Assembly: GCF_025362475.1 (NCBI RefSeq)
Contig: NZ_JANYGH010000014.1
Span: 1-64,000 of the forward strand
Direction: 5' to 3'
DNA: 64,000 bases
Source of the DNA: Mucilaginibacter sp.
Lineage (GTDB): Bacteria; Bacteroidota; Bacteroidia; Sphingobacteriales; Sphingobacteriaceae
Shown: piece by piece, positions 16,743 through 26,423 of the stretch
Layout of the letters: each line of letters begins with the position of its first letter
Position numbering within the stretch: the first letter of the stretch is position 1
Notes under the pieces: model-generated
Database searches by the model: none
What the model saw: only the letters and a program-made list of their open reading frames with translations
Told to the model about the DNA's origin: nothing
Program-made: the position numbers and the translations under genes

Positions 16743-18611
16743 CTACGGTTTCCAAACGTTATTTCTGTTGTCCGAGTCGGCATCATAAGTAGTGCCTAAT
16801 ACTATTTGTTTTATTGGGCCTTTTGCAGTGAAAGTTAGTGTGGTTGTTTTGTTGCCCTTTGCCCAGCAGGCTATGCTTGTACCTACTGATTGTTTGCTGC
16901 CATCGGCGTAAAAAACAGTGAGGTGTACGGGTACCATTTTTGTGCCAATGCTTGTGATGGTAGCCTTGTATTTTGATGCCACATGGGTAACTTTAGTAAT
17001 GGCCAGGTCTGGTAGTCCATTATCGAAGAACCAGTTTTTCCAAAACCAGTTCATGTTGGTGCCTGCACCTGTATTCATACAATTGAAAAAATCTAAGGGC
17101 ATAGGGTGTTTACCATGCCAAAGGTTGATATAGTTATGCAGGGCTTTGGTAAACAATTCATCACCCAGCATTTCTTTTACATAGAGGTATCCCAGGCCGG
17201 GTTTAGGATAATTATCGGTAAACCGGGCCACCCCCGTTAACGCCGGTGTAAGTGTCATGATAGGTGCGTCCTGCTCCGAGCCGGCAGAGGCATTTACCGC
17301 GCTCATGCCATAGGAGTCTACAATTTTAGGATCAATTTGCGGGCTGATGAGCCACTCGCCAATAGTTGCCCAACCCTCGTCCATAAAGCCATACTTGGTT
17401 TCGTTGGTCCCCATATAAAACGGGAACATGGTATGGAAGATCTCATGATCTGTTAGTTCTATCGCATCCTCAGTTTGATCCAATGGGTTGTCATTCACCA
17501 TCATCGGGTATTCCATCTGGTCGAGGCCATCAAAAACGGTTTCATGCGGGTATGGATAGGGCCATTTAGGGAATTTATAGCTCATGGTCTCCACTGTTTT
17601 GCGGGCATAATTTACTACGGCGAAGTAATCCTTATGCGCCGGGTTAAATACTGCGTCTACACGGGTACGCCTGCCGGTTTTAGGATCAACTACCAGGCTG
17701 CTTGCCTTCCATATATAATGGTTGCTGGTAGCAAAGGCCAGGTCGGTAACACTATCGGCCTCAAATTTCCAGGTATTAGCAGGGTTCTTTTTAGTGATAT
17801 CAGCAGCAGCTAAATCTGCTTTGGTGACAATATCAGTCACTTTATCATCCGCGCCGGCAGAGGTGATCAGTTTTACATATTTGGGATTATAAACCTCATC
17901 AGCATTTTTAAGATTGCCTGTCGCCCAAACCTGGTAATCGCCCGGAACGGTAATTTCGGCACTGAAATGACAAAAATCATTATAAAACTCTTGTGAACCT
18001 ACGTAAGGATATTCGTTCCATCCATCAATATCATCATAAACAGCAATGCGGGGGAAAAAGTAAGCTATAAAGAAGGCGCCGTCATCTACCTGTCCAGTAC
18101 GTATATGTGATGTTTTGTTAAGCGTATAGGAGTAGGCAATATCCAAATGAATTTTTTGTTTAGAACTGATAGGCTGTATTTTTAATGACATGTTGGTGCC
18201 CTTAATATGCAGTTTTGTGCTATCCAATAGCTGGTTATCCATACTTATTGATTTAATCTGTACTCCATCCGTCAGGTCGGTTGGTAATACCGCCATCTCT
18301 CTGATGCTGCCCTTTTGATAGATGTTTGGATAGAGCTTAAATTCGATCTTCTTCAATGTATCAGGGCTATTATTTACATAATCAATACCAACTGTGCCGA
18401 TAAGCTGGCGGGTTTTAGGATCAAAATTTACTTTTATGGTATAGTTTGCCGTGTTTTGCCAGTAGCTTTTACCCGGTGTGCCGCTTTTGGTGCGGGTGCC
18501 GTTGGTATAAGTTTTTTGCAGGGTGGTAGTTATGGGTAAGGTTATTTGTGCCGATGCTATGGTAGTACCCGATAGTAAAACTATGGAGAGTAATTTTTTA
18601 AGGTTGATCAT
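16743..18611 (-). CDS. M1-family metallopeptidase, secreted
   Basis: A 622-residue protein with an N-terminal signal peptide (cleaved near SAQIT). The N-terminal beta domain is followed by a gluzincin catalytic domain: QMEYPM (exopeptidase-type motif), then HEIFH with zinc ligands H389 and H393, catalytic E390, and E412 in FMDEGWA (HExxH-x18-E). The aminopeptidase activity is inferred from family; it would act in the periplasm or outside the cell. No operon partner is seen. Confidence 0.88.
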   Translation of the reverse strand: MINLKKLLSIVLLSGTTIASAQITLPITTTLQKTYTNGTRTKSGTPGKSYWQNTANYTIKVNFDPKTRQLIGTVGIDYVNNSPDTLKKIEFKLYPNIYQKGSIREMAVLPTDLTDGVQIKSISMDNQLLDSTKLHIKGTNMSLKIQPISSKQKIHLDIAYSYTLNKTSHIRTGQVDDGAFFIAYFFPRIAVYDDIDGWNEYPYVGSQEFYNDFCHFSAEITVPGDYQVWATGNLKNADEVYNPKYVKLITSAGADDKVTDIVTKADLAAADITKKNPANTWKFEADSVTDLAFATSNHYIWKASSLVVDPKTGRRTRVDAVFNPAHKDYFAVVNYARKTVETMSYKFPKWPYPYPHETVFDGLDQMEYPMMVNDNPLDQTEDAIELTDHEIFHTMFPFYMGTNETKYGFMDEGWATIGEWLISPQIDPKIVDSYGMSAVNASAGSEQDAPIMTLTPALTGVARFTDNYPKPGLGYLYVKEMLGDELFTKALHNYINLWHGKHPMPLDFFNCMNTGAGTNMNWFWKNWFFDNGLPDLAITKVTHVASKYKATITSIGTKMVPVHLTVFYADGSKQSVGTSIACWAKGNKTTTLTFTAKGPIKQIVLGTTYDADSDNRNNVWKP

Positions 18612-18760
18612 GAAGCCAGATTAATATCAGTTATATTTGAGGTAAATATAATAAAGAGAGAAATAATTCGGTTGAATTTAGGTTTTGATTGGCTATATAT
18701 TATACATAGCAGATCCATTATTCTCCTTTTTAAAGTACTACCAATTATAACAGAACTAAG

Positions 18761-18997
18761 ATGACTGCAGAAAAAATGATCATTATTACAGGCAAGCAAT
18801 ACCTTGAACTTAAACAAAGTTTAGAAGGCGGCGAGGGGCTTACCTACAATATAGGCACCGAGAAACACCCCGAACTGGTTAAAATAACCAACATGTACAT
18901 GGATACTGATGCCGATTTTACACGCAACTCGGGCCAGTTTGCCAAAATGAATGAAGGGCTTAATATACAGGTGAAACTGGAGTATATTGTTGAATAA
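18761..18997 (+). CDS. Small protein of unknown function
   Basis: A 78-residue, acidic, soluble protein without signal peptide. It starts at the ATG at 18761 (MTAEKMIIITGKQYLELKQS); a second Met at codon 6 is possible. The pattern of short beta and helix-forming stretches and good codon use favour a real gene. It is divergent from the M1 peptidase gene and convergent with the Nudix-type regulator. I do not recognise a family. Confidence 0.6.
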   Translation: MTAEKMIIITGKQYLELKQSLEGGEGLTYNIGTEKHPELVKITNMYMDTDADFTRNSGQFAKMNEGLNIQVKLEYIVE

Positions 18998-19030
18998 GTA
19001 TTTTAAACCAGCACAATAAGAGTGGTGATA

Positions 19031-19792
19031 TCACCACCCCCCTTTAAAGCCCATAGTTAGCGCATGGCGATAATTCTCCAGATCGAAAGAGTATAAATAT
19101 GGAGCCTTATGTGCACCGCCTTTGCGGGGTTCCTCGGCGCGGTTCAGGATGCCAAAAGCCAGTATGCGGCGCTGAAAGTTGCGGCGGTCGAGTTTTTTAT
19201 CCAGTATGGTTTCGTATAATTTCTGCAGTTCGGGCATCGTAAATTCCTTCGGCATCAGGTTGTAGCCAATGGGTTGATAGTTTAATTGCAGGCGCAGCGT
19301 ATCTAATGCTGTTTTAAATATCAGTGAATGATCCAGCTGCAATTCGGGCACCTCACCCAGATCGCGCCATTCGCATATTTCAGAAAAACGATCAGGCGTT
19401 GGTGTTACCTCAAAAAAATCGACCAACGCATAATAGCCTATTGATAAAAATCGGCTGGAGAACCAGTTTCGTTCAGGGGGAAGCATATCTGCATACATAT
19501 CATTATGCACTTTTGATCTGTCCGGATCACCAAATACATGGAACTGCTCTAAAAATATTTCGGCAAGACCAGTCCGTTCCTTTAAAATACGGTTGGCCGC
19601 CATTTCAATAGGTTCACGTTTAAGCACAAAGCCACCGGGCAGGTACCATTTTTCTTCGTTATGGGTTTTTAGCAGCAATACCTTCATTTGCCCTTCGTGA
19701 AAGCCAAAAACTACACAATCAATAGAAATATGATCGAGATAGGTTTCACGGGCGTCGTCGCAATACTCAATAAGTTCTTGTTTGGTTAACAT
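19031..19792 (-). CDS. NrtR-type Nudix-like transcriptional regulator
   Basis: A 253-residue protein. Residues about 20-150 form a Nudix fold (VVFGFHEGQMKVLLLKTH, WYLPGGFVL). The Nudix box is degenerate: GGFVLKREPIEMAANRILKE has Ile where the first catalytic-box Glu after Arg is expected, and Arg replaces a later Glu. Hydrolysis is therefore doubtful. The C-terminal ~80 residues (FTMPELQKLYETILDKKLDRRNFQRRI) form a winged helix. In Bacteroidetes such proteins act as sugar-responsive repressors. It is divergent from the GH3 gene, with a perfect inverted repeat in between, so autoregulation and control of GH3, perhaps of the SusCD locus too, are plausible. Confidence 0.85.
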   Translation of the reverse strand: MLTKQELIEYCDDARETYLDHISIDCVVFGFHEGQMKVLLLKTHNEEKWYLPGGFVLKREPIEMAANRILKERTGLAEIFLEQFHVFGDPDRSKVHNDMYADMLPPERNWFSSRFLSIGYYALVDFFEVTPTPDRFSEICEWRDLGEVPELQLDHSLIFKTALDTLRLQLNYQPIGYNLMPKEFTMPELQKLYETILDKKLDRRNFQRRILAFGILNRAEEPRKGGAHKAPYLYSFDLENYRHALTMGFKGGW

Positions 19793-19805
19793 TTGTGCTA
19801 TTCTA

Positions 19806-19813
19806 CAAAAATA
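19806..19813 (-). promoter_or_regulatory. Candidate -7 box (TATTTTTG) of the Nudix-type regulator
   Basis: On the minus strand TATTTTTG fits the Bacteroidetes TAnnTTTG consensus, about 14 bases before the start codon. No good -33 TTG lies at the usual distance. Confidence 0.5.
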
Positions 19814-19835
19814 CTTTGATTATTTAATTATAATA

Positions 19836-19868
19836 ATTACAATTGTGTACTTTATACACAATTGTAAT
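19836..19868. promoter_or_regulatory. Perfect 14-bp inverted repeat, candidate operator
   Basis: ATTACAATTGTGTA (19836-19849), a five-base spacer, and TACACAATTGTAAT (19855-19868) are exact reverse complements. The site lies in the 198-bp divergent spacer, just upstream of the regulator's candidate -7 box and 122 bases before the GH3 start. I infer that the Nudix-like regulator binds it. Confidence 0.7.
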
Positions 19869-19990
19869 GTTGTTGTATTATAGCCAATTATAAACGGTAA
19901 TTTTAAATTAAATAGTTATAGAGTGAATAATGGCGCTCTTACCTGCCCAATATTTTGTAAATCTATATCCCTACAACGTAAATTTAAATA

Positions 19991-22300
19991 ATGGAAAAGT
20001 ATTTTTCAACTCAGCTTATAACCCGGGTTATTCCGCTTTGTATAGCGTTGCTGCCTTTAAATAAGGTAATGGCCCAAACCCAAACCGAGAATACAAAAAT
20101 GAATGTTTTTGTAAGCGGTTTAATGAAAAAAATGACGCTCGACGAAAAAATTGGTCAGCTTAACCTGGTTACCAGTGGCGCGGCCACAACCGGAACGGTA
20201 GTAAATAAAGGAGTTGAAGAGAAAATAAAGAAAGGTGACATCGGCGGCGTATTTGGTGTTTGGGGAGCCGATAAGGTAAGAGCAGTACAGGACGTAGCCA
20301 CTAAAAACTCCAGGTTACATATCCCGCTTATATTTGGTTTGGATGTTATACATGGGCATCGCACTATTTTCCCTATTCCGTTAGGAATGTCGGCCACCTG
20401 GGATATGGGTTTGATCAAACAATCAGCCCAGATAGCTGCGAAGGAAGCTACCGCCGAAGGACTTAACTGGGTGTTTTCGCCAATGGTGGATATAGCAAGA
20501 GATGCCCGCTGGGGCCGTATCTCTGAAGGATCGGGCGAGGATCCATGGTATGGCGGGCAGGTTGCCAAAGCTATGGTACAAGGTTACCAGGGCAGCAGCA
20601 TGAAAAATAGCGATGCGGTAATGGCTTGTGTAAAACACTTTGCATTATACGGTGGTGCCGAAGCGGGGCGCGAGTACAATACAGTAGATATGAGCCGCAT
20701 TAAAATGTACCAGGATTACCTGCCACCTTACAAAGCAGCGCTTGATGCAGGAGCCGGGAGTTTCATGAGCTCATTTAACACTATTGATGGCGTGCCTGCA
20801 ACCGGTAACCAATGGTTGCTAACCGATCTGTTGCGTAAACAATGGGGATTTAAAGGTTTTGTAGTATCTGATTATACTGCAGTTAACGAAATGGAGGCCC
20901 ATGGCCTGGGCGATTTGCAAACTATATCGGCACTGGCATTAAAGGCCGGTTTGGATATGGATATGGTAGGCGAGGGGTTTTTAACCACGCTTAAAAAATC
21001 GTTAAAAGAGGGTAAAATAACCCCATTTTATATTGACCAGGCTTGTCGCCGGGTGTTGGAGGCAAAATATAAATTAGGCTTGTTTGATAATCCTTACAAA
21101 TCGATTGATGAGGCCCGGGAGGCAACGGATGTATTATCGCCGGCCAACCGCAGTGCCGCGAGAGAAATTACAAAGCACTCTTTTGTATTGTTAAAAAATG
21201 ATGCGCAAACATTGCCGCTTAAAAAAACAGGCAGCATTGCTTTGGTAGGCCCGCTTGCCAATAATCAGCGCGATATGCTGGGTACTTGGGTTGTTGCTGG
21301 TGATTGGGAAAAATCAATTAGTGTAATGCAGGGTATCAAAAACGTTGTGGGTAACGGCGTTACAATTAATTATGCTAAAGGATCCAATATTACAGAGGAT
21401 ACCACTTTTATAAAACGGTTAAACTTTGGTCCGGGAATGGTTTCTGTAGATAAAAAACCTGCCGACGAATTGCTGAAGGAAGCTATTGATGCGGCAAATA
21501 AATCAGACATTATTGTTGCAGTGGTAGGGGAGTCGCAAAGCATGTCGGGCGAGTCATCAAGCCGCTCGGATATCGATATTCCGGAGCCGCAGAAAAACAT
21601 GTTAAAGGCTTTATCAAAATTAGGTAAGCCAATGGTTATTGTACTTTTCAATGGCCGACCGCTTACTTTAACCTGGGAGGATGAACACGCCAGCGCCATA
21701 CTTGATGTTTGGGCACCCGGTACCGAAGCAGGTAACGCCATTGCTGATGTTTTATTTGGCGATTATAACCCGGCAGGTAAAATCACCGCTACTTTTCCGC
21801 GTAGTGTAGGGCAAATACCTATTTATTATAACCACAAAAATACCGGCCGGCCTTACGATGGTAAGGGACCATCAAAATTCAAATCAAATTATTTGGATAT
21901 CTCTAATGATCCGCTTTATCCGTTTGGATACGGTCTGAGCTATACCACATTTGGTTACAGCGATGTTAAGTTAAGCAAAACAAAATTGAAAGGGAATGAA
22001 ACATTAACGGCTACTGTAACGGTTACCAACACTGGTAAATATGCAGGCGAGGAAGTAGTGCAGTTATACATCAGTGATCCCGAAGCCTCGGTTAGTCGTT
22101 CAGTAAAGGAATTGAAGAATTTCAGGAAGATAAGTCTTAAGCCGGGTGAGGCTAAAGAGGTATCATTTACTATTACTCCGGAGCAACTGAAGTTTTACAA
22201 CAGCCAGCTTAAATATGATTGGGAACCGGGCAAATTTGTTGTGCAAATAGGTACAAATTCAAATGATACTCATTTGGCATCATTTTGGTGGAATAAGTAA
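19991..22300 (+). CDS. bglX: GH3 beta-glucosidase, periplasmic (BglX-like)
   Basis: A 769-residue protein with an N-terminal signal region ending near VMAQT. Domains: a GH3 TIM barrel (DEKIGQLNLV to about 340) with nucleophile D294 in KGFVVSDYTAVNEM; an alpha/beta sandwich with the MSGESSSRSDI loop that carries the acid/base Glu; and a C-terminal fibronectin-III-like domain (NTGKYAGEEVVQLYISDPEA). It likely trims beta-linked glucose from oligosaccharides in the periplasm; exact linkage preference cannot be read. It is divergent from the Nudix-type regulator and followed by a strong terminator, so it is separate from SusCD. Confidence 0.92.
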   Translation: MEKYFSTQLITRVIPLCIALLPLNKVMAQTQTENTKMNVFVSGLMKKMTLDEKIGQLNLVTSGAATTGTVVNKGVEEKIKKGDIGGVFGVWGADKVRAVQDVATKNSRLHIPLIFGLDVIHGHRTIFPIPLGMSATWDMGLIKQSAQIAAKEATAEGLNWVFSPMVDIARDARWGRISEGSGEDPWYGGQVAKAMVQGYQGSSMKNSDAVMACVKHFALYGGAEAGREYNTVDMSRIKMYQDYLPPYKAALDAGAGSFMSSFNTIDGVPATGNQWLLTDLLRKQWGFKGFVVSDYTAVNEMEAHGLGDLQTISALALKAGLDMDMVGEGFLTTLKKSLKEGKITPFYIDQACRRVLEAKYKLGLFDNPYKSIDEAREATDVLSPANRSAAREITKHSFVLLKNDAQTLPLKKTGSIALVGPLANNQRDMLGTWVVAGDWEKSISVMQGIKNVVGNGVTINYAKGSNITEDTTFIKRLNFGPGMVSVDKKPADELLKEAIDAANKSDIIVAVVGESQSMSGESSSRSDIDIPEPQKNMLKALSKLGKPMVIVLFNGRPLTLTWEDEHASAILDVWAPGTEAGNAIADVLFGDYNPAGKITATFPRSVGQIPIYYNHKNTGRPYDGKGPSKFKSNYLDISNDPLYPFGYGLSYTTFGYSDVKLSKTKLKGNETLTATVTVTNTGKYAGEEVVQLYISDPEASVSRSVKELKNFRKISLKPGEAKEVSFTITPEQLKFYNSQLKYDWEPGKFVVQIGTNSNDTHLASFWWNK

Positions 22301-22390
22301 GCTTACAACCATTATGTGATAAGTTATTTTTTTTAATAATATATAATGCCTTATATGGTCTTTTAGTTTTTAAGGTTTAATACCTCCAAT

Positions 22391-22427
22391 AAAAAACGCC
22401 ACACATCTTAAATGTGTGGCGTTTTTT
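22391..22427 (+). terminator. Intrinsic terminator after the GH3 gene
   Basis: AACGCCACACAT and ATGTGTGGCGTT arms form a perfect stem with a short loop, followed by TTTTT (22391-22427). The A tract on the left may allow bidirectional function. Confidence 0.9.
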
Positions 22428-22475
22428 AGTTAATAAAGCTTTTTTTGCGGATGTATATGGTTCTCTTAAAGTTCT

Positions 22476-22531
22476 ATAAATGTAATATTAACATTTATTA
22501 TTTTATTTATAAATGTAATATTAACATTTAT
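22476..22531. promoter_or_regulatory. Twin palindromes 33 bp apart upstream of SusC
   Basis: A 23-bp sequence with exact 8-bp arms ATAAATGT and ACATTTAT around an AT core occurs identically at 22476-22498 and 22509-22531. The 33-bp spacing is about three helical turns, as expected of paired protein-binding sites. They lie about 700 bases upstream of susC. Confidence 0.6.
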
Positions 22532-23231
22532 AACGTCGGAAAAATAATAAATGTGGCAATGACATTACTACTAAAACATGATGATATTTTAACATGTAAG
22601 TGCGATAAACTGTGTAACATTGTTATAGCATAAACCTCAGCAAAAATCAAAAGGTTAAAACCATTTTGCATTAATATAAATGTCAAAACTTTGTTTTTGA
22701 CGATACATTATCCGTAACGGCAGTATTTTTACTTTGCAAAAATTTTAAGTAAGTGGCATTTTTGTTAATGATTTATTAATAAAATATTCACAATTTGTAA
22801 TTTTCACGCTTTAAAGGTTTTATAAATAATTAATTTGCAAATCTGCATTTTTCACTTGTGTAAACAATACACTCTCTTTACATTAGATGCATAGCCAATA
22901 TAAATTTCTGGAATACCAGGAACAACACAAATTCTGATATTATTATAACATTTAGTCGTGTAAACCTTAATATTTAAGGAACATGAAAAGAGGGTAACGG
23001 CGTAAGTTAAATTTGTTACAGGAAGTTAGTATATGATAAGACTTTTACATTCCAACATTTTCAAATCTTCATTTAGTGCCCGGTCGCTTTTTACGCGCCA
23101 ACCTCACGCTTTTTTTGTTCTCGCCAAAAAAATCGTTATGAGGCATGTTATAACCCAATTGCAAACTTAAAAAACACCAAATAGGCACAAGATCTTAAAT
23201 CAAATATATTAATCAACTAAATCTCAATCTC
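22532..23231. other. Long AT-rich region upstream of SusC
   Basis: 700 bases without a convincing gene. It presumably contains the susC promoter and a leader; I could not place a promoter with the usual -33/-7 spacing. The open frame at 22445-22633 runs through the twin palindromes and is rejected. Confidence 0.45.
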
Positions 23232-26200
23232 ATGTTTAAAAGTTTACTCCTAAAGGGAAGATTCCTTGGCGTGCTACTATGCTGCTTAGTTTCTTCATTG
23301 GTAGTTACAGCCCAAACAAAGTACAAGGGTAAAGTTATCGGCAGCGATGACAAATTGCCTATCATTGGAGCGTCTATACGTATCCAGGGATCTACTACGG
23401 GCGCTGTAACAGATGTTAACGGTGAATTCACCCTTACATTAACTGCCGGCCAAACACTGGTGGTTTCTTACATTGGTTATCAAACCAGCGAAATTAAAGT
23501 AGGAACCAGTACTTCTTTAACAATTACCTTAATTGCGGGTAGCAATGCACTGAATGAGGTAGTAGTAACAGGTTACGGTTCACAACGTAAAAAAGACATC
23601 ACCGGTTCGGTTGCTGTTGTTAACGTTGCCAACTTAAAAACTGTACCAGGTGGCCAGGCAGCCGCGTTATTGCAAGGCCAGGCTGCGGGTGTTACCGTTA
23701 TTAACAGCGGTGCTCCAGGTGGTGGTAGTGCTGTACGTGTGCGTGGTATTACCTCAACCGGTAATTCAAGCCCGCTTTACGTAATTGATGGTGTTCAGGG
23801 AAAATTTGAAGACATCAACGCAAATGACATCGAATCAATCCAGGTACTGAAAGATGCTGGTTCTGCAGCTATCTATGGTGTACAGGGTTCAAACGGTGTA
23901 GTTGTTATTACTACTAAAAAAGGTAAATCAGGTAAAGCAGTAATTACTTACGATGCTTATTACGGCAGCCAAAAACCATTAAGTGATGGTTTCCACATGG
24001 CAGGCAGCCAGGAATATGCTGATGCGCTTCAAAGATCAGTAGGTAGCGTACAGTACCCGGGTACTGGCGGTGCTATATTGAAAGATTATATTACCCCAAC
24101 TGCATCAAACACAGGCGATCCTAAAACAGATCCATCTACCTATAACATCAACAGTAACCAGATCACCAAAACCAATAAAGTTGGTACCGATTGGTTTCAC
24201 GAAGTGTTTAAATCTGCACCAAGAACATTCCACAACATCACTGCAAGTGGTGGTAGCGAAAAATCAAGCTATTTGATGTCGGTAAATTACCTTAACGAGC
24301 GCGGTACATTGCTTAACACGTATTTAAAACGTTATGCAATGCGTGTTAACACAAATTTTGCAGTTGGTGATCATATCCGTGTTGGTGAAAATGCTTATTT
24401 ATTCAACAAGGATAACCCCAATATTAATAACCAAAACGAAGGTAACGCTATTTCTTATACCTATCGTCAGCCTCCTGTTATCCCTGTATATGATATCATG
24501 GGCAACTTTGCCGGTACAAAATCTGCTGGTTTAAGTAACTCATCAAACCCTGTTGCAATACAAACACGTGCGGCAAACAATAAAGGTTACAACTGGACAA
24601 TGCAGGGAAATATCTATGCAGAAGTTGATTTCCTGAAACATTTTACTGCCCGTACAAGCATAGGTGGTACTTTTGAAAATTATTACTATTGGAGCTTTAA
24701 CCCAACTTCTGTTGAAAATGCAGAAGGTAATACTAACCCAAATACGTTCCAGGAAAGTGCTGGTTACCATAGCAAATGGATCTGGACCAATTCAGTTTCC
24801 TATAACCAAAAATTTGGGAAGCACGATGTTAAATTATTCGTAGCTGAAGAAGCACTTAACAATAACCAAAGAGGTTTACGTGCAGGCAGATCTAATTACA
24901 GTGTATCAACCACACCTGTATATGTGGATTTGGATACAGGTTCACCACAAGGTCAAAGTAACCAGAACATCGATATCGATTACCTAAGACTTTACTCATA
25001 TTTTGGTAAGTTAGATTATGCCTACAGTGATAAATACCTGGTAAGTGGTACTTTACGTCGTGACGGTGCATCAGTGTTTTCTCCGGCACATCGTTATGGT
25101 ACATTTTACTCGGTAACTGCAGGTTGGAGGATTTCGCAAGAGTCATTCCTGAAAGATGTTAGCTGGTTAAATGATTTAAAACTACGTGGCGGTTACGGTG
25201 AATTAGGTTCAATTAGTAACATTAACAAACTTAATGCAACTAATTTATTTGCGGCAAATCCACAAAATTCATATTACGATATTAACGGAACAGGTAATAG
25301 CGCTTTATTAGGTATTTATCGTTCACAAATTGGTAACGCATTAACTACATGGGAAACTGATAAAGTTACCAACGTAGGTTTTGATGCAACAATCCTGAAC
25401 AATAAATTGGAAATTGGTTTTGAGCTTTACAAAAAAGATATCAAAAACTTACTTTTCCAACCAAGTGTTTCTAACGTAGGTGGCGGTCCTAATCCAGCTT
25501 TCGTAAATGCCGGTAACATCAGTAATAAAGGTTTCGATTTAAATGTTACTTACCATGGTAATGTTGGAAGCGATTTTAAATTTGATATTACAGGTAACAT
25601 AACCAGCTACAAAAGCCGTGTTATTAGCTTACCAGAAGGTAAAAAATACTATGACTTTAACAGTGCCGGTTCAACCCGTATTGGTTCATTCACAAGGTTC
25701 CAGCCAGGTCAGCCAATGGGTGAGTTCTATGGCTATGTAGTTCAAGGTTTATTCAGGGATGCAGCCGATGTAAGTAGTTCTCCTACCCAGGAAAGTGCTG
25801 CGCCAGGTTTCTTTAAATACAAAGATGTTAACGGCGATGGTAAGATCACAACAGACGACAGAACTTTCTTCGGTAACCCTAACCCGGATTTTACTTACGG
25901 TTTTACATTGAATGCTAACTATAAGAACTTTGATTTTAACGCATTCTTCTACGGTTCAAAAGGTAACCAGAATATTAACTATGTAAAATACTGGACCGAT
26001 TTTCCACAAGTATTTAAAGGTGGCGTTTCAAGAGGAATCATAGCTAATTCATGGACTCCTACTAACCAAAATGCCTCAATACCCGTATTAACTGCTGCTG
26101 CAAACTTTAGTAACACAGCTGTATTTAATTCATATTACATGGAAAGTGGTTCGTATTTAAGGTTGAAAACATTAACTTTAGGCTATAGCATTCCAAATTC

Positions 26201-26399
26201 ACAGGTTAAACAAATAGGCATATCAAGATTAAGAATCTATTTGCAAGGTGGTAACTTGTTCACAATAACAAAATACAAAGGTTTAGATCCTGAGATCCAA
26301 CCATCTGACCTGAACAACAGTACTAACTTTGGTATTGATTTTGGTAACTATCCAGCCAATCAAAAAACTTATTTAATAGGTGTACAGGCTACGTTTTAA
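23232..26399 (+). CDS. SusC-family TonB-dependent outer membrane transporter
   Basis: A 1055-residue protein. It has a signal peptide (ends near VVTAQ), a carboxypeptidase-regulatory-like domain (about 30-110, GKVIGSDDKLPIIGASIRI), a TonB plug (VVTGYGSQRKKDITGSV; VRVRGITSTGNSSPLYVIDG) and a C-terminal 22-strand barrel ending in aromatic Phe. It lacks an N-terminal STN domain, so it does not signal through an anti-sigma factor. Paired with SusD 24 bases downstream, it imports a glycan or other large substrate. Codon use is skewed towards GGT and CGT compared with neighbours, suggesting strong expression. The substrate is unknown. Confidence 0.95.
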   Translation: MFKSLLLKGRFLGVLLCCLVSSLVVTAQTKYKGKVIGSDDKLPIIGASIRIQGSTTGAVTDVNGEFTLTLTAGQTLVVSYIGYQTSEIKVGTSTSLTITLIAGSNALNEVVVTGYGSQRKKDITGSVAVVNVANLKTVPGGQAAALLQGQAAGVTVINSGAPGGGSAVRVRGITSTGNSSPLYVIDGVQGKFEDINANDIESIQVLKDAGSAAIYGVQGSNGVVVITTKKGKSGKAVITYDAYYGSQKPLSDGFHMAGSQEYADALQRSVGSVQYPGTGGAILKDYITPTASNTGDPKTDPSTYNINSNQITKTNKVGTDWFHEVFKSAPRTFHNITASGGSEKSSYLMSVNYLNERGTLLNTYLKRYAMRVNTNFAVGDHIRVGENAYLFNKDNPNINNQNEGNAISYTYRQPPVIPVYDIMGNFAGTKSAGLSNSSNPVAIQTRAANNKGYNWTMQGNIYAEVDFLKHFTARTSIGGTFENYYYWSFNPTSVENAEGNTNPNTFQESAGYHSKWIWTNSVSYNQKFGKHDVKLFVAEEALNNNQRGLRAGRSNYSVSTTPVYVDLDTGSPQGQSNQNIDIDYLRLYSYFGKLDYAYSDKYLVSGTLRRDGASVFSPAHRYGTFYSVTAGWRISQESFLKDVSWLNDLKLRGGYGELGSISNINKLNATNLFAANPQNSYYDINGTGNSALLGIYRSQIGNALTTWETDKVTNVGFDATILNNKLEIGFELYKKDIKNLLFQPSVSNVGGGPNPAFVNAGNISNKGFDLNVTYHGNVGSDFKFDITGNITSYKSRVISLPEGKKYYDFNSAGSTRIGSFTRFQPGQPMGEFYGYVVQGLFRDAADVSSSPTQESAAPGFFKYKDVNGDGKITTDDRTFFGNPNPDFTYGFTLNANYKNFDFNAFFYGSKGNQNINYVKYWTDFPQVFKGGVSRGIIANSWTPTNQNASIPVLTAAANFSNTAVFNSYYMESGSYLRLKTLTLGYSIPNSQVKQIGISRLRIYLQGGNLFTITKYKGLDPEIQPSDLNNSTNFGIDFGNYPANQKTYLIGVQATF

Positions 26400-26423
26400 C
26401 AACTATTTTAATAGATACAAGTC

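Noticed and set aside
16743..18611. Reading the M1 protein as an inactive relative
   Set aside because: HExxH, the third zinc ligand and the QMEYPM motif are all present.
22445..22633. 62-residue frame upstream of susC
   Set aside because: It consists largely of the twin palindromes and AT-rich low-complexity sequence.
22690..22740. TTG and TACTTTG as a susC promoter
   Set aside because: The spacing between the boxes is about 30 bp rather than the usual ~20, and the position is 500 bp from the start.
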